From positions 3,592,001 to 3,656,000 of the forward strand of contig NC_091134.1 of NCBI RefSeq assembly GCF_041381155.1: DNA of 64,000 bases. The letters are read 5' to 3'. Position 1 is the stretch's first letter; every line of letters starts with the position of its first letter. The stretch comes from Argopecten irradians. Lineage: Eukaryota; Mollusca; Bivalvia; Pectinida; Pectinidae. The notes beneath the pieces are model-generated. The model saw nothing but the letters and a program-made list of their open reading frames with translations, was not told the origin of the DNA and did no database searches. The position numbers and the translations under genes were made by a program. Positions 9,952-22,969 of this stretch are shown here, piece by piece.

Positions 9952-12309
9952 CTGGAAAAGAATTGAGATAAAAAGAAATTTTAAATTTTGTCCCCTTAAT
10001 CCTTGTACTAATTGGGTGGTATGGATCAACAGGAAAAGGGTCCAAAATCAAATGAAATTAGAAATTGATTTGAGTGCTGTATTGATATCTATTATATCAA
10101 TGGAGAAGTCATTTATATAAATAAATCCAAACTTTCCTTTTGTGTACCAACTCCTCAGACCTAACTATTCGTATTGGAATTCAGAATCCTCTACCCATTG
10201 GGAGGTTAATAGACAATTTTTGTTAAATTCTTATCAACCTGTTTTTTGAAGAAGTGTGATGACTGATGCTGGCCACGATGGTGAGCCATATCAAGTACTA
10301 CGGCCAAAACCGTCATCTAACATATATATCTTATATCATATTTACCATAATGAGTGCCCATGGGGTGCTTAAAAAAATTGTAACACAGGGAATCTAAATG
10401 TAAGTTGTGGACATTTTTAAATTTCAGCCATATTTTAACTGTTTCTGCACTCACATAATCGGTTACTATCGCAATGATACTGCTGGTATGTCTTTTCCCC
10501 TTCAAGACACATTATTACGTCATTATTCACATTTTGTAAGCTTCACACAGTTGTTCGTAGGATAAGGGGTATTTATATAACTTCAACTCCTTCAGATGAG
10601 TGGATCGAGGGTTGCTTATAGAGGAGGGGGGGGGAATCAAAACCTTCTCAAGCCTACATGAATCCGAACTTTAAAAGATCAGAAAACAAACCTCCCGAAA
10701 AGATGCCACGTGACACAAGTCCTTTACCGGCCAAATGATGGTTTTTCCCACCTGAAAAATCAGTGTGAAAAACAATAGTAAGTAATGAAAATTTACGCAG
10801 TAAAAATATCCAATATCTTGGTACATAAGAAATACATTACAGTAAATGCAGAAACACCAAGTTCTTGTTATGTTAAATGTTATCTTATCCCATAACTGGC
10901 TTGTCCAGCCATGTAATATGGTCATGTCATAAATATCATAAGACACATGTGTAATAACACTATTATGGTAGTTTTGACCTTATAATCAATATATGATATA
11001 TCGCATGATTGTCTCAGAAGACAGAAACGTCACATCCGTGTCAAATTTCTTATGTTTTTATATAGAGACGAAATTAAAACTTTTACTTATATTTCTACTA
11101 ATAAAAGTTATATGATAAATAGCAACTTACACTCATGACTAAGTGATTTGAAATTTATTAAATTTGTTAAATAGTTTTCATATGCCACTCACCTAAATGC
11201 TTGTGGCATATCAAATTGTTGAACTTATTTGATAAATTTCATAATCACATAATCACTCATATAAGATACTCTATTTATCCTAATTCACAAACAAACTGGT
11301 GATTCCTTAGTACAGACTTCTAAGTGTCTAATCTTCACTATAATAACTAGAAATATGTCTGTAAGACGTTAAGTGATCGCAAATCTATACTTCCAAAAAC
11401 TCTAATTCCTGAGAAAAAGTTCCACAATATTAAATAATCTTGTACTTAAACCTAGGAATGTAACTGCTGTGTGAAATCCGTTCTTTGCACCATCTACACA
11501 TAAAACAAGAGTACCACTGTCCTAGCCATCAATTAAATACAATGTGTGATGTGTAAGTCAATGATGTCAGTCATATAATAAACATAATAACCCGCGGATA
11601 TATCCACAAGCCAACATGAAATAAGTCAAACACAAGATAAACAATTACATATATCGCTTTTAAATGTCTTTTTGGATGTTGCTAAAATTTATCATTTTTT
11701 TCCTTTTTCTTTCACTCGACTTTATATAAACTTAATATGAATTGCATCGATTCCGAAGCTTCTATGAGATATCTATCATGACAAAACAAATTGCAGTTGG
11801 AATTTGCTCATAGTCGAAGTATCACAGACACCCATACCCATCAATGAAGTAATAATGCCAAGAATACTATTTCAACGCAAATGAGACCCCTAAAATCCCG
11901 CAAATAAGACATTTTTCTATCCCCACCTGATAATTAAAAACATGTATTATTAAATGCTAGTAATACTCACACTAAAACTTTAGGATATGGAGAACATACA
12001 GTTTGAGTAACTCCTAAATTTAACAAATGGCTCTTTGCTTGACAGTTTTTCATTTCCTATTAGTCTACAATGATACAGTAAAACATGGTTAAGGGGAACA
12101 AAGGATGTTAAAACTTACACCTTTATATAACTGACCAACTTCTGTTCATTATCTTTACATAGGAATATGGGTAAAGAACTTCGACAGATTGAGTATCTGA
12201 AATTGATCTCCATGCATAATTTCGTCATAGGAATCTTCAATTGCTAAAATCAATAACAGTAAAGACAATGGTTCTAACAAACCGCTGGGGACCACCAATT
12301 CACTTGTAT
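9952..12309. other. Introns around exon 4H; no exon G seen
   Basis: AT-rich sequence on either side of exon 4H. I searched 10752-12309 on the minus strand for the exon G signatures (IEDS, LPYPKDK, SW) and found none. A poly-G run lies at 10625-10635. No mobile element is evident. Confidence 0.5.
10692..10751 (-). CDS. Cassette 4 exon H (IIWP motif)
   Basis: A 60-nt exon encoding VGKTIIWPVKDL and CHVASFRE. The acceptor is TTTCAG and the donor GTTTGT. It lies 10.5 kb from exon F with no exon G found between. Joining F (ends phase 1) to H (starts phase 0) would break the frame. Confidence 0.75.
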
Positions 12310-15300
12310 TGAGTTGTTTCATTATTAGACTACATGGAATGAAATTGACTATGGACCGTGGAATTGGTTGTAAACAATGTTCATTATAGACTAACGTTTA
12401 TAGCACAGTGAATTGGTGTAAACGTGTTCATTATAGACTACGTAAAAGCTTGTAGAGTAATTCGTTAAACGATGTTACATTATAGACTACGTTATAGCTT
12501 TGTGAATTGGTTGTAAACATGTTCATAAAGACTACGATTATAGCTTGAATAAGTTGTAAACGGTGTTCATTATAAGACTACTCGTTTATGAGCCATGAAT
12601 TGGTTGTAAGACATGTTCATTATAGACAAACGTTATAGACCATGAATTGGTTGTAAACATGTTCATTATAGACTACGTTATAGCTGTGAATTGGTTGTAA
12701 ACATGTTCATTATAGACTACGTTATAGCTGTGAATTGGTTGTAAACATGTTCATTATAGACTACGTTATAGCTGTGAATTGGTTGTAAACATGTTCATTA
12801 TAGACTACGTTATAGCTGTGAATTGGTTGTAAACATGTTCATTATAGACTACGTTATAGCTGTGAATTGGTTGTAAACATGTTGTTCATTATAGACTACG
12901 TTATAGCTGTGAATTGGTTGTAAACATGTTCATTATAGACTACGTTATAGCTGTGAATTGGTTGTAAACATGTTCATTATAGACTACGTTATAGCTGTGA
13001 ATTGGTTGTAAACATGTTCATTATAGACTATGTTATAGCCATGAATTGGTTGTAAAACATTTGTTCATTATAGACTACGTTATAACTGAATGGGTTGTAA
13101 ATTGGTTGTAAACCATGAAATTGTATGTTGTTCATTATAGACTACGTTATAGCTGGTGAACGTGTTTGGTTGACTAATGTTGTACAACAATTGTTCATTA
13201 TAGACTACGTTATATCAATGTGAATTGGTTGTAAACATGTTTCATTTATAGACTATGTTATAGCTGTGAATTTGGTTGTACGTGTTAAACATGTTCATTA
13301 TAGACTACGTTATAGCTGTGAATTGGTTGTAAACATGTTCATTATAGACTACGTTATAGCTGTGAATTGGTTGTAAACATGTTCATTATAGACTACGTTA
13401 TAGCTGTGAATTGGTTGTAAACATGTTCATTATAGACTACGTTATAGCTGTGAATTGGTTGTAAACATGTTCATTATAGACTACGTTATAACTGTGAATT
13501 GGTTGTAAACATGTTCATTATAGACTATGTTATAGCTGTGAATTGGTTGTAAACATGTTCATTATAGACTACGTTATAGCTGTGAATTGGTTGTAAACAT
13601 GTTCATTATAGACTACGTTATAGCTGTGAATTGGTTGTAAACATGTTCATTATAGACTACGTTATAGCTGTGAATTGGTTGTAAACGTGTTCATTATAGA
13701 CTACGTTATAGCTGTGAATTGGTTGTAAACATGTTCATTATAGACTATGTTATAGCTGTGAATTGGTTGTAAACATGTTCATTATAGACTACGTTATAGC
13801 CATGAATTGGTTGTAAACGTGTTCATTATAGACTACGTTATAGCTGTGAATTGGGTTGTAAACGTGTTCATTATAGACTACGTTATATGCTGTGAATTGG
13901 TTGTAAAAACGTGTTCATTATAGACTACGTTATAGCTGTGAATTGGTTTGTAAACGGTGTTCATTTATAGACTATATGTTATAGCTGTGAATTGGTTTGT
14001 AAACACTGTTCATTATAGAACTACGTTATAGCTGGTGAATTGGTTGTAAACATGTTCATTATAGACTATGTTTATAGCTGTGAATTGGTTGTAAACATGT
14101 TCATTATAGACTACGTTATAGCCGTGAATTGGTTGTAAACATGTTCATTATAGACTACGTTATAGCTGTGAATTGGTTGTAAACATGTTCATTATAGACT
14201 ACGTTATAGCTGTGAATTGGTTGTAAACGTGTTCATTATAGACTACGTTATAGCTGTGAATTGGTTGTAAACATGTTCATTATAGACTACGTTATAACTG
14301 TGAATTGGTTGTAAACATGTTCATTATAGACTACGTTTATATCTGTGAATTGGTAGTAAACGTATTCATGTAATAGACTAAACGTTATAGACCTACTTGT
14401 TAGCTGTGAATTGGCTGTAAACGTGTTCATTATAGACTACGTTATAGCCTGTGAATTGGTTGTAAGCCGTGTTTCATTATATAGACTACGTTATAGCTGT
14501 GAAGTTGGTTGTAAACTTGTGTTCTTTATAGACGAACGTAATAGCACATGAATTGGGTTGTAAACGTGTTTCATTATAGACTACGTTATAGCATGTGAAT
14601 TAGGGTTGTAAGCGGTGTTCATTATAGACTACGTTATAGCCTGTGAATTGGTAGTAAACGTGTACATTATAGACAAACGGTATAACTGTGAATTGGTTGT
14701 AAAACGTGTTCATTGATCTAGTTACTAATTAGTTCCCGTAGACATTACTTTATAGCTGACGTGAAATGGTTGTAAACCGTGTTCAATTATAGACTACGTT
14801 ATAGATGATGAATTGGTTTGTAAACGTATTCATTATAGACTACGTTATAGCTGTGAATTGGTTGTAAACATGTTCATTATAGACTACGTTATAGCTGTGA
14901 ATTGGTTGTAAACATGTTCATTATAGACTACGTTATAGCTGTGAATTGGTTGTAAACGTGTTCATTATAGACTACGTTATAGCTGTGAATTGGTTGTAAA
15001 CATGTTCATTATAGACTACGTTATAGCTGTGAATTGGTTGTAAACATGTTCATTATAGACTACGTTATAGCTGTAAATTGGTTGTAAACATGTTCATTAT
15101 AGACTACGTTATAGCTGTGAATTGGTTGTAAACATGTTCATTATAGACTACGTTATAGCTGTGAATTGGTTGTAAACGTGTTCATTATAGACTACGTTAT
15201 AGCTGTGAATTGGTATGTAAACAGTTGAATTTGGTTCATTATTATTGACTACGTTATAGCTGTGAATTGGTTGTAAACATGTTCATTATAGACTATGTTT

Positions 15301-17045
15301 TTGCTGTGAATTGGTTGTAAACTTGTTCATTATAGACTACGTTAGTCGGTAAACTGGGTTGTGAACCTGTTGGTTGTAGAACGTTCATAGCTGTGTTGGT
15401 TTATAGACTATTGTTATTATAGACTACAGTATGAATTGGTTGTAAAAATGTGTTCATTATAGACTACGTTATAGCTGTGTTTCATCTTTAAGCTGTTTGT
15501 AAATTGATTGTGTGTTCATTATAGACTACGTTATAGCCGTGAATTGGTTGTAAACATGTTCATATATAGTACTTACGTTATAGCTGATGAATTGGTTGTA
15601 AACATGTTCATTATAGACTAACGTTTATAGCTGTTGAATTGGGTTGTAAACGTGTTCATTATAGACTACGTTATAGCTGTGAATTGGTTGTAAATAGTGT
15701 TCATTATAGACTACGTCTATAACTGTGAATTGGTTGTAAAATGTTCCATTTCATTATAGACTACGTTATAGCTGTGAATCTGGTGGTTGTAAAACATGGT
15801 TATTTATAGACTTGTTTAGCCATGGGAATTTGTTGAATTGGTTGTAAACATCGTGTTCATTATAGACTACGTTATAAACTGTGAATTGGTTGTAAACGTG
15901 TTCATTATAGACTACGTTATAGCCGTGAATTGGTTGTAAACATGTTCATTATAGACTACGTTATAGCTGTGAATTGGTTGTAAACATGTTCATTATAGAC
16001 TATGTTATAGCTGTGAATTGGTTGTAAACATGTTCATTATAGACTACGTTATAGCTGTGAATTGGTTGTAAACATGTTCATTATAGACTATACGTTATAA
16101 CCAGTGAATTGGTTGTAAACGTGTTCATTATAGACTACGTTTAATAAGCTGTGAATTGGTTGTAAACATGTTCATTACGTTAGACTAATCGTTCATTATA
16201 GTCTATGTTAAAGCTGAATTGGTTGTATCATTATGGTTGTAAATGGTATGTAAAACTTGTTCATTATAGACCTACGTTATAGCACTGTGAATTGGTTGTA
16301 AACATGTTCATTATAGACTACGTTTATAGCTGTGTATTGGTTGTAAACGTGTTTTCATTATAGACTATGTTTATAACCTTATGAATTGGTTTGTAAACAT
16401 GTTTCATTATAGACTACGTTATAGCTGTGAAATTGGTTGTAAACATGTTCATTATAGACTACGTTGATAGCTGTGGAATTGGTTTGTTAAACATGTTCAT
16501 TATAGACTACGTTATAGAGCTGTGAATTGTTTGTAAACGTGTTCTTTATAGACTACGTTTATAGCTGTGAATTGGTTAGTAAAACGTGTTCATTATAGAC
16601 TACATTATAGCTGTGAATTGGGTATGTAAACCATGTTCATTATAGAATTACGTAATATTCTATGAATTGGTTGGGTTGTAAGACAACGATATAGCAGATT
16701 ACTGGTTGTAAACATGTTTCATTATAGACTAACTTATGTCTGAGAATTGGAGTTGTAAACTATGTTCATTATAGACATATGGTTAAAGCTGTGAAATTGG
16801 TTGTAAAAGGGATGTTCATTTTAGGACTACGTGCTATAAGCTGTGACAGTTGGTTGTAAACATTGTTCATTATAAGACTACGAAGTTTATAGCTGTGAAT
16901 TGGTTGGTAAACGCTGTTCATTATTGACTGACGTGATAGCCATGATTGTAGTGTAAACATGTTCATTATAGACTATGTTTTAGCTGTGATTGGGTTGTAA
17001 TCACATGTTCATTATAGACTATGTTATAACTGTGAATTGGTTGTT
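12310..17045. repeat. 44-bp satellite block
   Basis: About 107 copies of a 44-bp unit, GTTCATTATAGACTACGTTA followed by TAGCTGTGAATTGGTTGTAA and ACAT. Long uniform runs (12.65-13.05, 13.3-13.85, 14.1-14.33, 14.83-15.2 kb) alternate with stretches dense in 1-2 bp indels (14.34-14.8, 15.2-15.9, 16.1-17.0 kb). It lies in the intron between exons 4F and 4H. Confidence 0.95.
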
Positions 17046-17069
17046 AATATTATAGCTATTTTTGATCCC

Positions 17070-20000
17070 TACCTGTGAATTGGTTGTAATTACCTTATAT
17101 TGACCCCTCCTTAATTGGTTGAATTACTTTTTCCCCTCCTTAAGTTGAATTACCTTTATTTCCCCTCCTATAAGTTGATTATAGACTAACGTTATAGCTG
17201 TGAATTGGTTTACATGTTCTCTTATTTCCCCTCCTTAAGTTGAATTACCTTATTTTCCCCTCCTTAAGTATGAATTACTTCATTATTTCCCTCCTTAAGT
17301 TGAATTACATGTTCTATTTCCCCTCCTTATAGTTGAATTACCTTTATTTCCCCTCCTTAAGTTGAATTACCTTTATTTCCCCTCCTTAAGTTGAATTACA
17401 TTCTATTTCCCCTCCTTAAGTTGAATTACCTTTATTTCCCCTCCTTAAGGTTGAATTGTAAACCTTTATTTCCCTCCTTAAGCGGTGAATTACCTCTATT
17501 CCCCTCCTATAAGTTGTATTACCTTCTATTTCCCCTCCTTAAGTTGAAACTACCTTTATTTTCCCCTGTTCCTTATGTTGATTACCCTTTATTTCCCCTC
17601 CTTAAGTTGAATTATGTTCTATTTCCCCGCCTTAAGTTGAATTACCTTTATTTCCCCTCCTTAAGTTGGATTTACCTTTATTTCCCCTCCTTAGAGTTGG
17701 AAGTATCTCTTATTTCTCCTCCTTAAGTTGATTTATCTTTAGTTCTCCTCCTTAAGTTTAATTACCTCAATCTACCGTATACCTTAAGTTGAATTACCTC
17801 TATATTTCCCCTCCTTAAGTTGAATTACCTTTATTTCCCCTCCTTCAAGTTGGAATTACCTCTATTTTCCCCCTCCTTAAGATGAAATTGACTCTATTTC
17901 CCCTCTTAAGTTGAATTACCTTTATTTCCCCTCCTTAAGTTGGAATTACCTCTATTTCCCTCATTATGTTGAATTACCTTTTTTCCCTCCTTAAGGAATG
18001 GAGATTACCTCTATTTCCCCTCCTTAAGTTGAATTACCTTTATTTCCCCTCCTTAAGTTGAATTACCTTTATTTCCCCTCCTTAAGATGAATTACCTTAA
18101 ATGAATTACCTTTATTTCCCCTCCTTAAGTTGAATTACCTTTATTTCCCCTCCTTAAGTTGAATTACCTTTATTTCCCCTCCTTAAGTTGAATTACCTTT
18201 ATTTCCCCTCCTTAAGTTGAATTACCTCTATTTCCCCTCCTTAAGATGAATTACCTTTATTTCCCCTCCTTAAGTTGAATTACCTCTATTTCCCCTCCTT
18301 AAGTTGAATTACCTCTATTTCCCCTCCTTAAGTTGAATTACCTCTATTTCCCCTCCTTAAGTTGAATTACCTTTATTTCCCCTCCTTAAGTTGAATTACC
18401 TTTATTTCCCCTCCTTAAGTTGAATTACCTTTATTTCCCCTCCTTAAGTTGAATTACCTCTATTTCCCCTCCTTAAGTTGAATTACCTTTATTTCCCCTC
18501 CTTAAGTTGAATTACCTTTATTTCCCCCTCCTTAAGTTGAATTACCTTTATTTCCCCTCCTTAATGTTGAATTACCTTTATTTCCCCTCCTTAAGTTGAA
18601 TTACCTTATTTCCCTCCTTAAGTTGAATTACCTTTATTTCCCCTCCTTATGTTGAATTACCTTTATTTCCCCTCCTTAAGTTGAATTACCCTTATTTCCC
18701 CTCCTTAAGTTGAATTACCTTTATTTCCCCTCCTTAAGATTGAATTACTCTTAAAGTTGAATTTCTATTTTCCCTCCTTAAGTTGAATTACCTCTATTTC
18801 CCCTCCTTAAGTTGAATTACCTTTTTCCCCTCCCTAAGATGAATTACCTTTATTTCCCCTCCTTAAAGTTGAATTACCTTTATTTCCCCTCCTTAAGTTG
18901 AATTACCTTTATTTCCCCTCCTTATTAGAATTGAATTACCTCTTGTTTCCCCTCCTTAAGTTGAATTACCTCTATTTCCCCTCCTTAAGTTGAATACCTC
19001 ATATTTCCCCTCCTTAAGTTGAATTACTCTTTATTTCCCCTCCTTAAGTTGAATTACCTTTATTTCCCCTCCTTAAGTTGAATTACCTTTATTTCCCCCT
19101 CCTTAAGTTGAATTACCTCTATTTCCCCTCCTTAAGTTGAATTACCTCTTATTTCCCCTCCTTAAGTTGAATTACCTTATTTCCCCTCCTTAAGTTGAAT
19201 TACCTCTATTTCCCCTCCTTAAGATGAATTACCTTATTTCCCTCCTTAAGTTGAATTACCTTTATTTCCCCTCCTTAAGTTGAATTACCTCTATTTCCCC
19301 TCCTTAAGTTGAATTACCTTTATTTCCCCTCCTTAAGTTGAATTACCTTTATTTCCCCCTCCTTAAGTTGAATTACCTCTATTTCCCCTCCTTAAGTTGA
19401 ATTACCTTTATTTTCCCCTCCTTAAGATTTAATTACTCTTTATTTCCCCTCCTTAAGTTGAATTACCTTTATTTCCCCTCCTTAAGTTGAATTTACCTTT
19501 ATTTCCCCTCCTTAAGTTGAATTACCTTTATTTCCCCTCCTTAAGTTGAATTACCTCTATTTCCCCTCCTTAAGTTGAATTACCTTTATTTCCCCTCCTT
19601 AAGATGAATTACCTTTATTTCCCCCTCCTTAAGTTGGGAATTACCTCTATTTCCCTCCTTAAGTTGAATTACCTTTATTTCCCCTCCTTAAGATGAATTA
19701 CCTTTATTTCCCCTCCTTAAGTTGAATTACCTCTATTTCCCCTCCTTAAGTTGAATTACCTTTATTTCCCCTCCTTAAATGAATTACCTCTATTTTCCCC
19801 TCCTTAAGTTTAATTACCTCTATTTCCCCTCCTTAAGTTGAATTACCTTTATTTCCCCTCCTTAAGTTTGAATTACCTTTATTTCCCCTCCTTAAGTTTG
19901 AATTACCTTTATTTCCCCTCCTTAAGTTGAATTACCTCTATTTCCCCTCCTTAAGATTGAATTACCTCTATTTTCCCCTCCTTAAGTTTGAATTACCTCT

Positions 20001-21058
20001 ATATTTCCCCTCCTTAAGATGAATTACCTTCTTTATTTCCCCTCCTTAAGTTGAATTACCTCTTATTTCCCCTCCTTATGAGTTGAATTACCTTTATTTC
20101 CCCTCCTTAAGTTGAATTACCTCTATTTCCCCTCCTTAAGTTGAATTACCTTTATTTCTTCTCCTTAAGTTGAATTACCTTTATTTCCCCTCCTTAAGTT
20201 GAATTACCTTTATTTCCCCTCCTTAAGATGAATTACCTTTATTTCCCCTCCTTAAGATGAATTACCTTTATTTCCCCTCCTTAAGTTGAATTACCTTATT
20301 TCCCTCTTATGTTGAATTACCTTTATTTCCCCTCCTTATGTTGATTTACCTTTATTTCCCCCCTCCTTAAGTTGAATTACCTTTATTTCCCCTCCTTAAG
20401 TTGAATTAACCTTATTTCCCCTCCTTAAGTTGAATTACCTTTATTTCCCCTCCTTAAGATGAATTATCTCTATTTTTCCTCCTTAAGTTGAATTACCTCT
20501 ATTTCCCCTCCTTATGTTGAATTACCTTTATTTCCCCTCCTTAAGTTGAATTACCTCTATTTCCCCTCCTTAAGTTGAATTACCTTATATTTCCCCTCCT
20601 TAAGTTGAATTACCTCTATTTCCCCTCCTTAAGTTGAATTACCTTTATTTCCCCTCCTTAAGTTGAATTACCTCTATTTTCCCCTCCTTAAGTTGAATTA
20701 CCTTTATTTCCCCTCCTTAAGTTTGAATTACCTTTATTTCCCCTCCTTAAATTACTTTATTTCCTCCTTAAGATGAATTACTTTATTTTTCCTCCTTAAG
20801 TTGAATTACCTCTATTTCCCCTCCTTAAGTTGAATTACCTTTATTTCCCCTCCTTAAGTTGAATTATCTGTATTTCCCCTCCTTAAGATGAATTACCTTC
20901 ATTTCCCATCTTTAAGTTGAATTACCTTTATTTCCCATCCTTAAGTTGAATTACCTCTATTTCCTCTCCTTAAATTGAATTACCTCTATATCCTCCTTAA
21001 GTTGAATTACCTCTATTTCCTTCCTTAAGATGAATTACCTTTATTTCCCTTCCTCAAG
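17070..21058. repeat. 29-bp satellite block
   Basis: About 135 copies of TTGAATTACC(T/C)TTATTTCCC plus CTCCTTAAG. It directly follows the 44-bp block, with a transition zone (17.05-17.46 kb) where pieces of the two units mix. It ends ~170 bp before exon 4F. The open frame at 17391-17726 is repeat translation. Confidence 0.95.
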
Positions 21059-21230
21059 GTGAAGGGTCAGAGCCAAGATTTATAAAATCTCTGTTCCCCT
21101 TCCACTCTGGCAAAGGTAGATAACCCATTCACAATTATATGACTAAAAGCGGTTAAAGAAAACATTGACAGATTAACGGACGACAGATGGAGCCGCTATG
21201 GCATACCAGGCGAGCTAAAATTTTACCTAC

Positions 21231-21307
21231 CGTAAGTCTGCAATGGATACTGGATAACCTTGCCTAAAGCAACAGCGTGGCCATCATGGAAGAGTGAAAC
21301 TTTCAGT
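21231..21307 (-). CDS. Cassette 4 exon F
   Basis: A 77-nt exon encoding LKVSLFHDGHAVALGKV and IQYPLQTY. The acceptor is TTCAG and the donor GTAGGT. Open. It is followed, on the minus strand, by the 29-bp and 44-bp satellite blocks where exon G should be. Confidence 0.78.
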
Positions 21308-21744
21308 CTGAATGCAAAGCATGTTCAAATGAGTATTTTGTATGAAAATAATTTTTTGTTACAAATATATTTGCTATATTCAACAAGAATTCTATGTGCA
21401 CATTGACTATGCACTTTAGCACACTTCATGGTATCAAAAATGTGCGTTTATCTTTAATAATATTTTTTTGTTTGTTTTGATTTTAGTGTGATTATTGAAA
21501 GCATATTGATTCCGTATCAATTGAAATGGGTGAGTGAATAATGACTTATTGTATCTGTGTATTTCACTGGGTTTATCCCCTCTTGATGGTAGGATTGTAA
21601 GGATTGTTACATCAGTAATTTGTGAGACAAAAAAAATGAGACATAAATTAGTTTTTAGGCTATGGTGCGCGTATGCTTACTAAATATAGGGAATTATGTT
21701 GAAACTTAACATTTTTCCACAAGATAACTCTACCATAGAACTTT

Positions 21745-22060
21745 TAATTATATACATATCAAAGAAACATAATTTAACAAAGGATGACAATTTATTGATT
21801 ATAACTCATGCTCTCTCTGAGCCTCTAACTCACAATCTACGACACCCAATTGCCAGACATACCTGCTCCTTTTACCACCACGCCACATCCACGAGGCCCG
21901 GATAAGGCACGAGAAATAACCAATACATTGTCATCCTTTGTTAAATTGTGTGTCTTTGATATGTCTAATTACTTAAACACAATGTATCTTTGTTGATCCA
22001 AAGCTTTAATTTGAATTTCCTGTTGGAGCTGTACTTCATTGATGATTATATAAAATATGT
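21745..22060. mobile_element. Inverted SINE-like copies (tRNA-derived head on minus strand)
   Basis: On the minus strand, 21905 to 21823 reads as a tRNA-like head (GATGTGGCGTGGTGGTAAAA, later a degenerate B box in GTGAGTTAGAGGCTC), followed by a tail containing TTAAATTATGTTTCTTTGAT. A second tail copy lies on the plus strand at 21929-22055. The two tails form an inverted repeat (21749-21792 against 21929-21966). Confidence 0.6.
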
Positions 22061-22202
22061 GTACAATTCGTATCCATGTGTGTATATACAATGCGATCCA
22101 AGAATTCAAACAATTTTAATAAATCTAATTGACAATTTACAACGTGATCAAGTATATCGAACCGACTACCACTTCATCATTTAAACATCCTTTTATGGGG
22201 AC

Positions 22203-22410
22203 ACTGATGTGGCGCGGTGGTAAAATGCGCAGGTATGTTTGGCTAGGCAATTTGGTGCCGTAGATCGTGAGTTCGAGGTCTGGATAGAGATTGAGTTAAA
22301 TTGTGTTTCTTTGATGTCTGATTACTTAAACACAATGTATCTTTGTTGATTCAAAATATTAATTTGAATTTCCTGTTGAAATTGTACTTTGTTGATGATT
22401 TTAATTATAT
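22203..22410 (+). mobile_element. tRNA-derived SINE-like element
   Basis: The head at 22207-22287 has an A-box-like GTGGCGCGGTGGTAAAATGC and a B-box-like GTGAGTTCGAGGTCTGG at tRNA-like spacing. It is followed by the tail shared with 21929-22055 (ACTTAAACACAATGTATCTT) and a T-rich end. It lies in the intron between exons 4E and 4F. As its promoter boxes are imperfect, activity is unlikely. Confidence 0.62.
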
Positions 22411-22500
22411 ATATTTTTTTTTTTTCAATCTCTTTATTTTCATTTGTTTATTTTGTTAGCATGTTTACAGATTTTTTTTTTTAATTTCAGAAGTACTTAC

Positions 22501-22608
22501 TTGACCCTTAGTTTCTCTCTGAGAATTGGCCTTGGGACAAAACATAGTTTTTGCAATCTGAGCATCGGATTCAAAGTTCGTTTGGGTTTTGCATTCTCAT
22601 TATAATCC
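22501..22608 (-). CDS. Cassette 4 exon E
   Basis: A 108-nt exon encoding DYNENAKPKRTLNP and LCFVPRPILREKLRVK. The acceptor is TTTTCAG and the donor GTAAGT. Open and in the usual phases. Confidence 0.75.
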
Positions 22609-22856
22609 CTGAAAAAAAAAATACAAAATGGATTGTTTGCGAAACTACTATTGGTGTGAGACTGCAAAATTTGTCATTTTATCAAAAAGGATGGCTACCT
22701 TGAGTGTTACGAATTAGCTGTTATCCAACGGTCAAACTGACCAGATCCCCACTAATGGAACATGAGAAACTAGGTCTTACCAGGGGTATTTAGGACAAGT
22801 ACAATAAAGCTTTGGTGCAAATAAATGTAGCAATGTCAATAACACTTTATCATTAC

Positions 22857-22969
22857 CTATCAGGGACTGTAGAAATCTCCGAACTCTTAACTTCATAGAT
22901 TATCTTCGCTCTTATCATACTTCTACCTTCACGCGAGTTGAAATCAATGGCTGGGCATTTTTTCTTAAT
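22857..22969 (-). CDS. Cassette 4 exon D
   Basis: A 113-nt exon (37 codons + 2 bases) encoding IKKKCPAIDFNSREGR and ending STVPD. The acceptor is TTCAG and the donor GTAATG. Open, with the CPAID motif conserved, although B and C of the same cassette carry stops. Confidence 0.72.

Noticed and set aside
10551-10600. GTAGGATAAGGGGTA as a remnant of exon G for cassette 4
   Set aside because: It lies downstream of exon H on the minus strand, in the wrong order, and the similarity to exon G is only ~12 bp.
17391-17726. 111-residue plus-strand frame rich in FPLLKLNY
   Set aside because: Translation of the 29-bp satellite.
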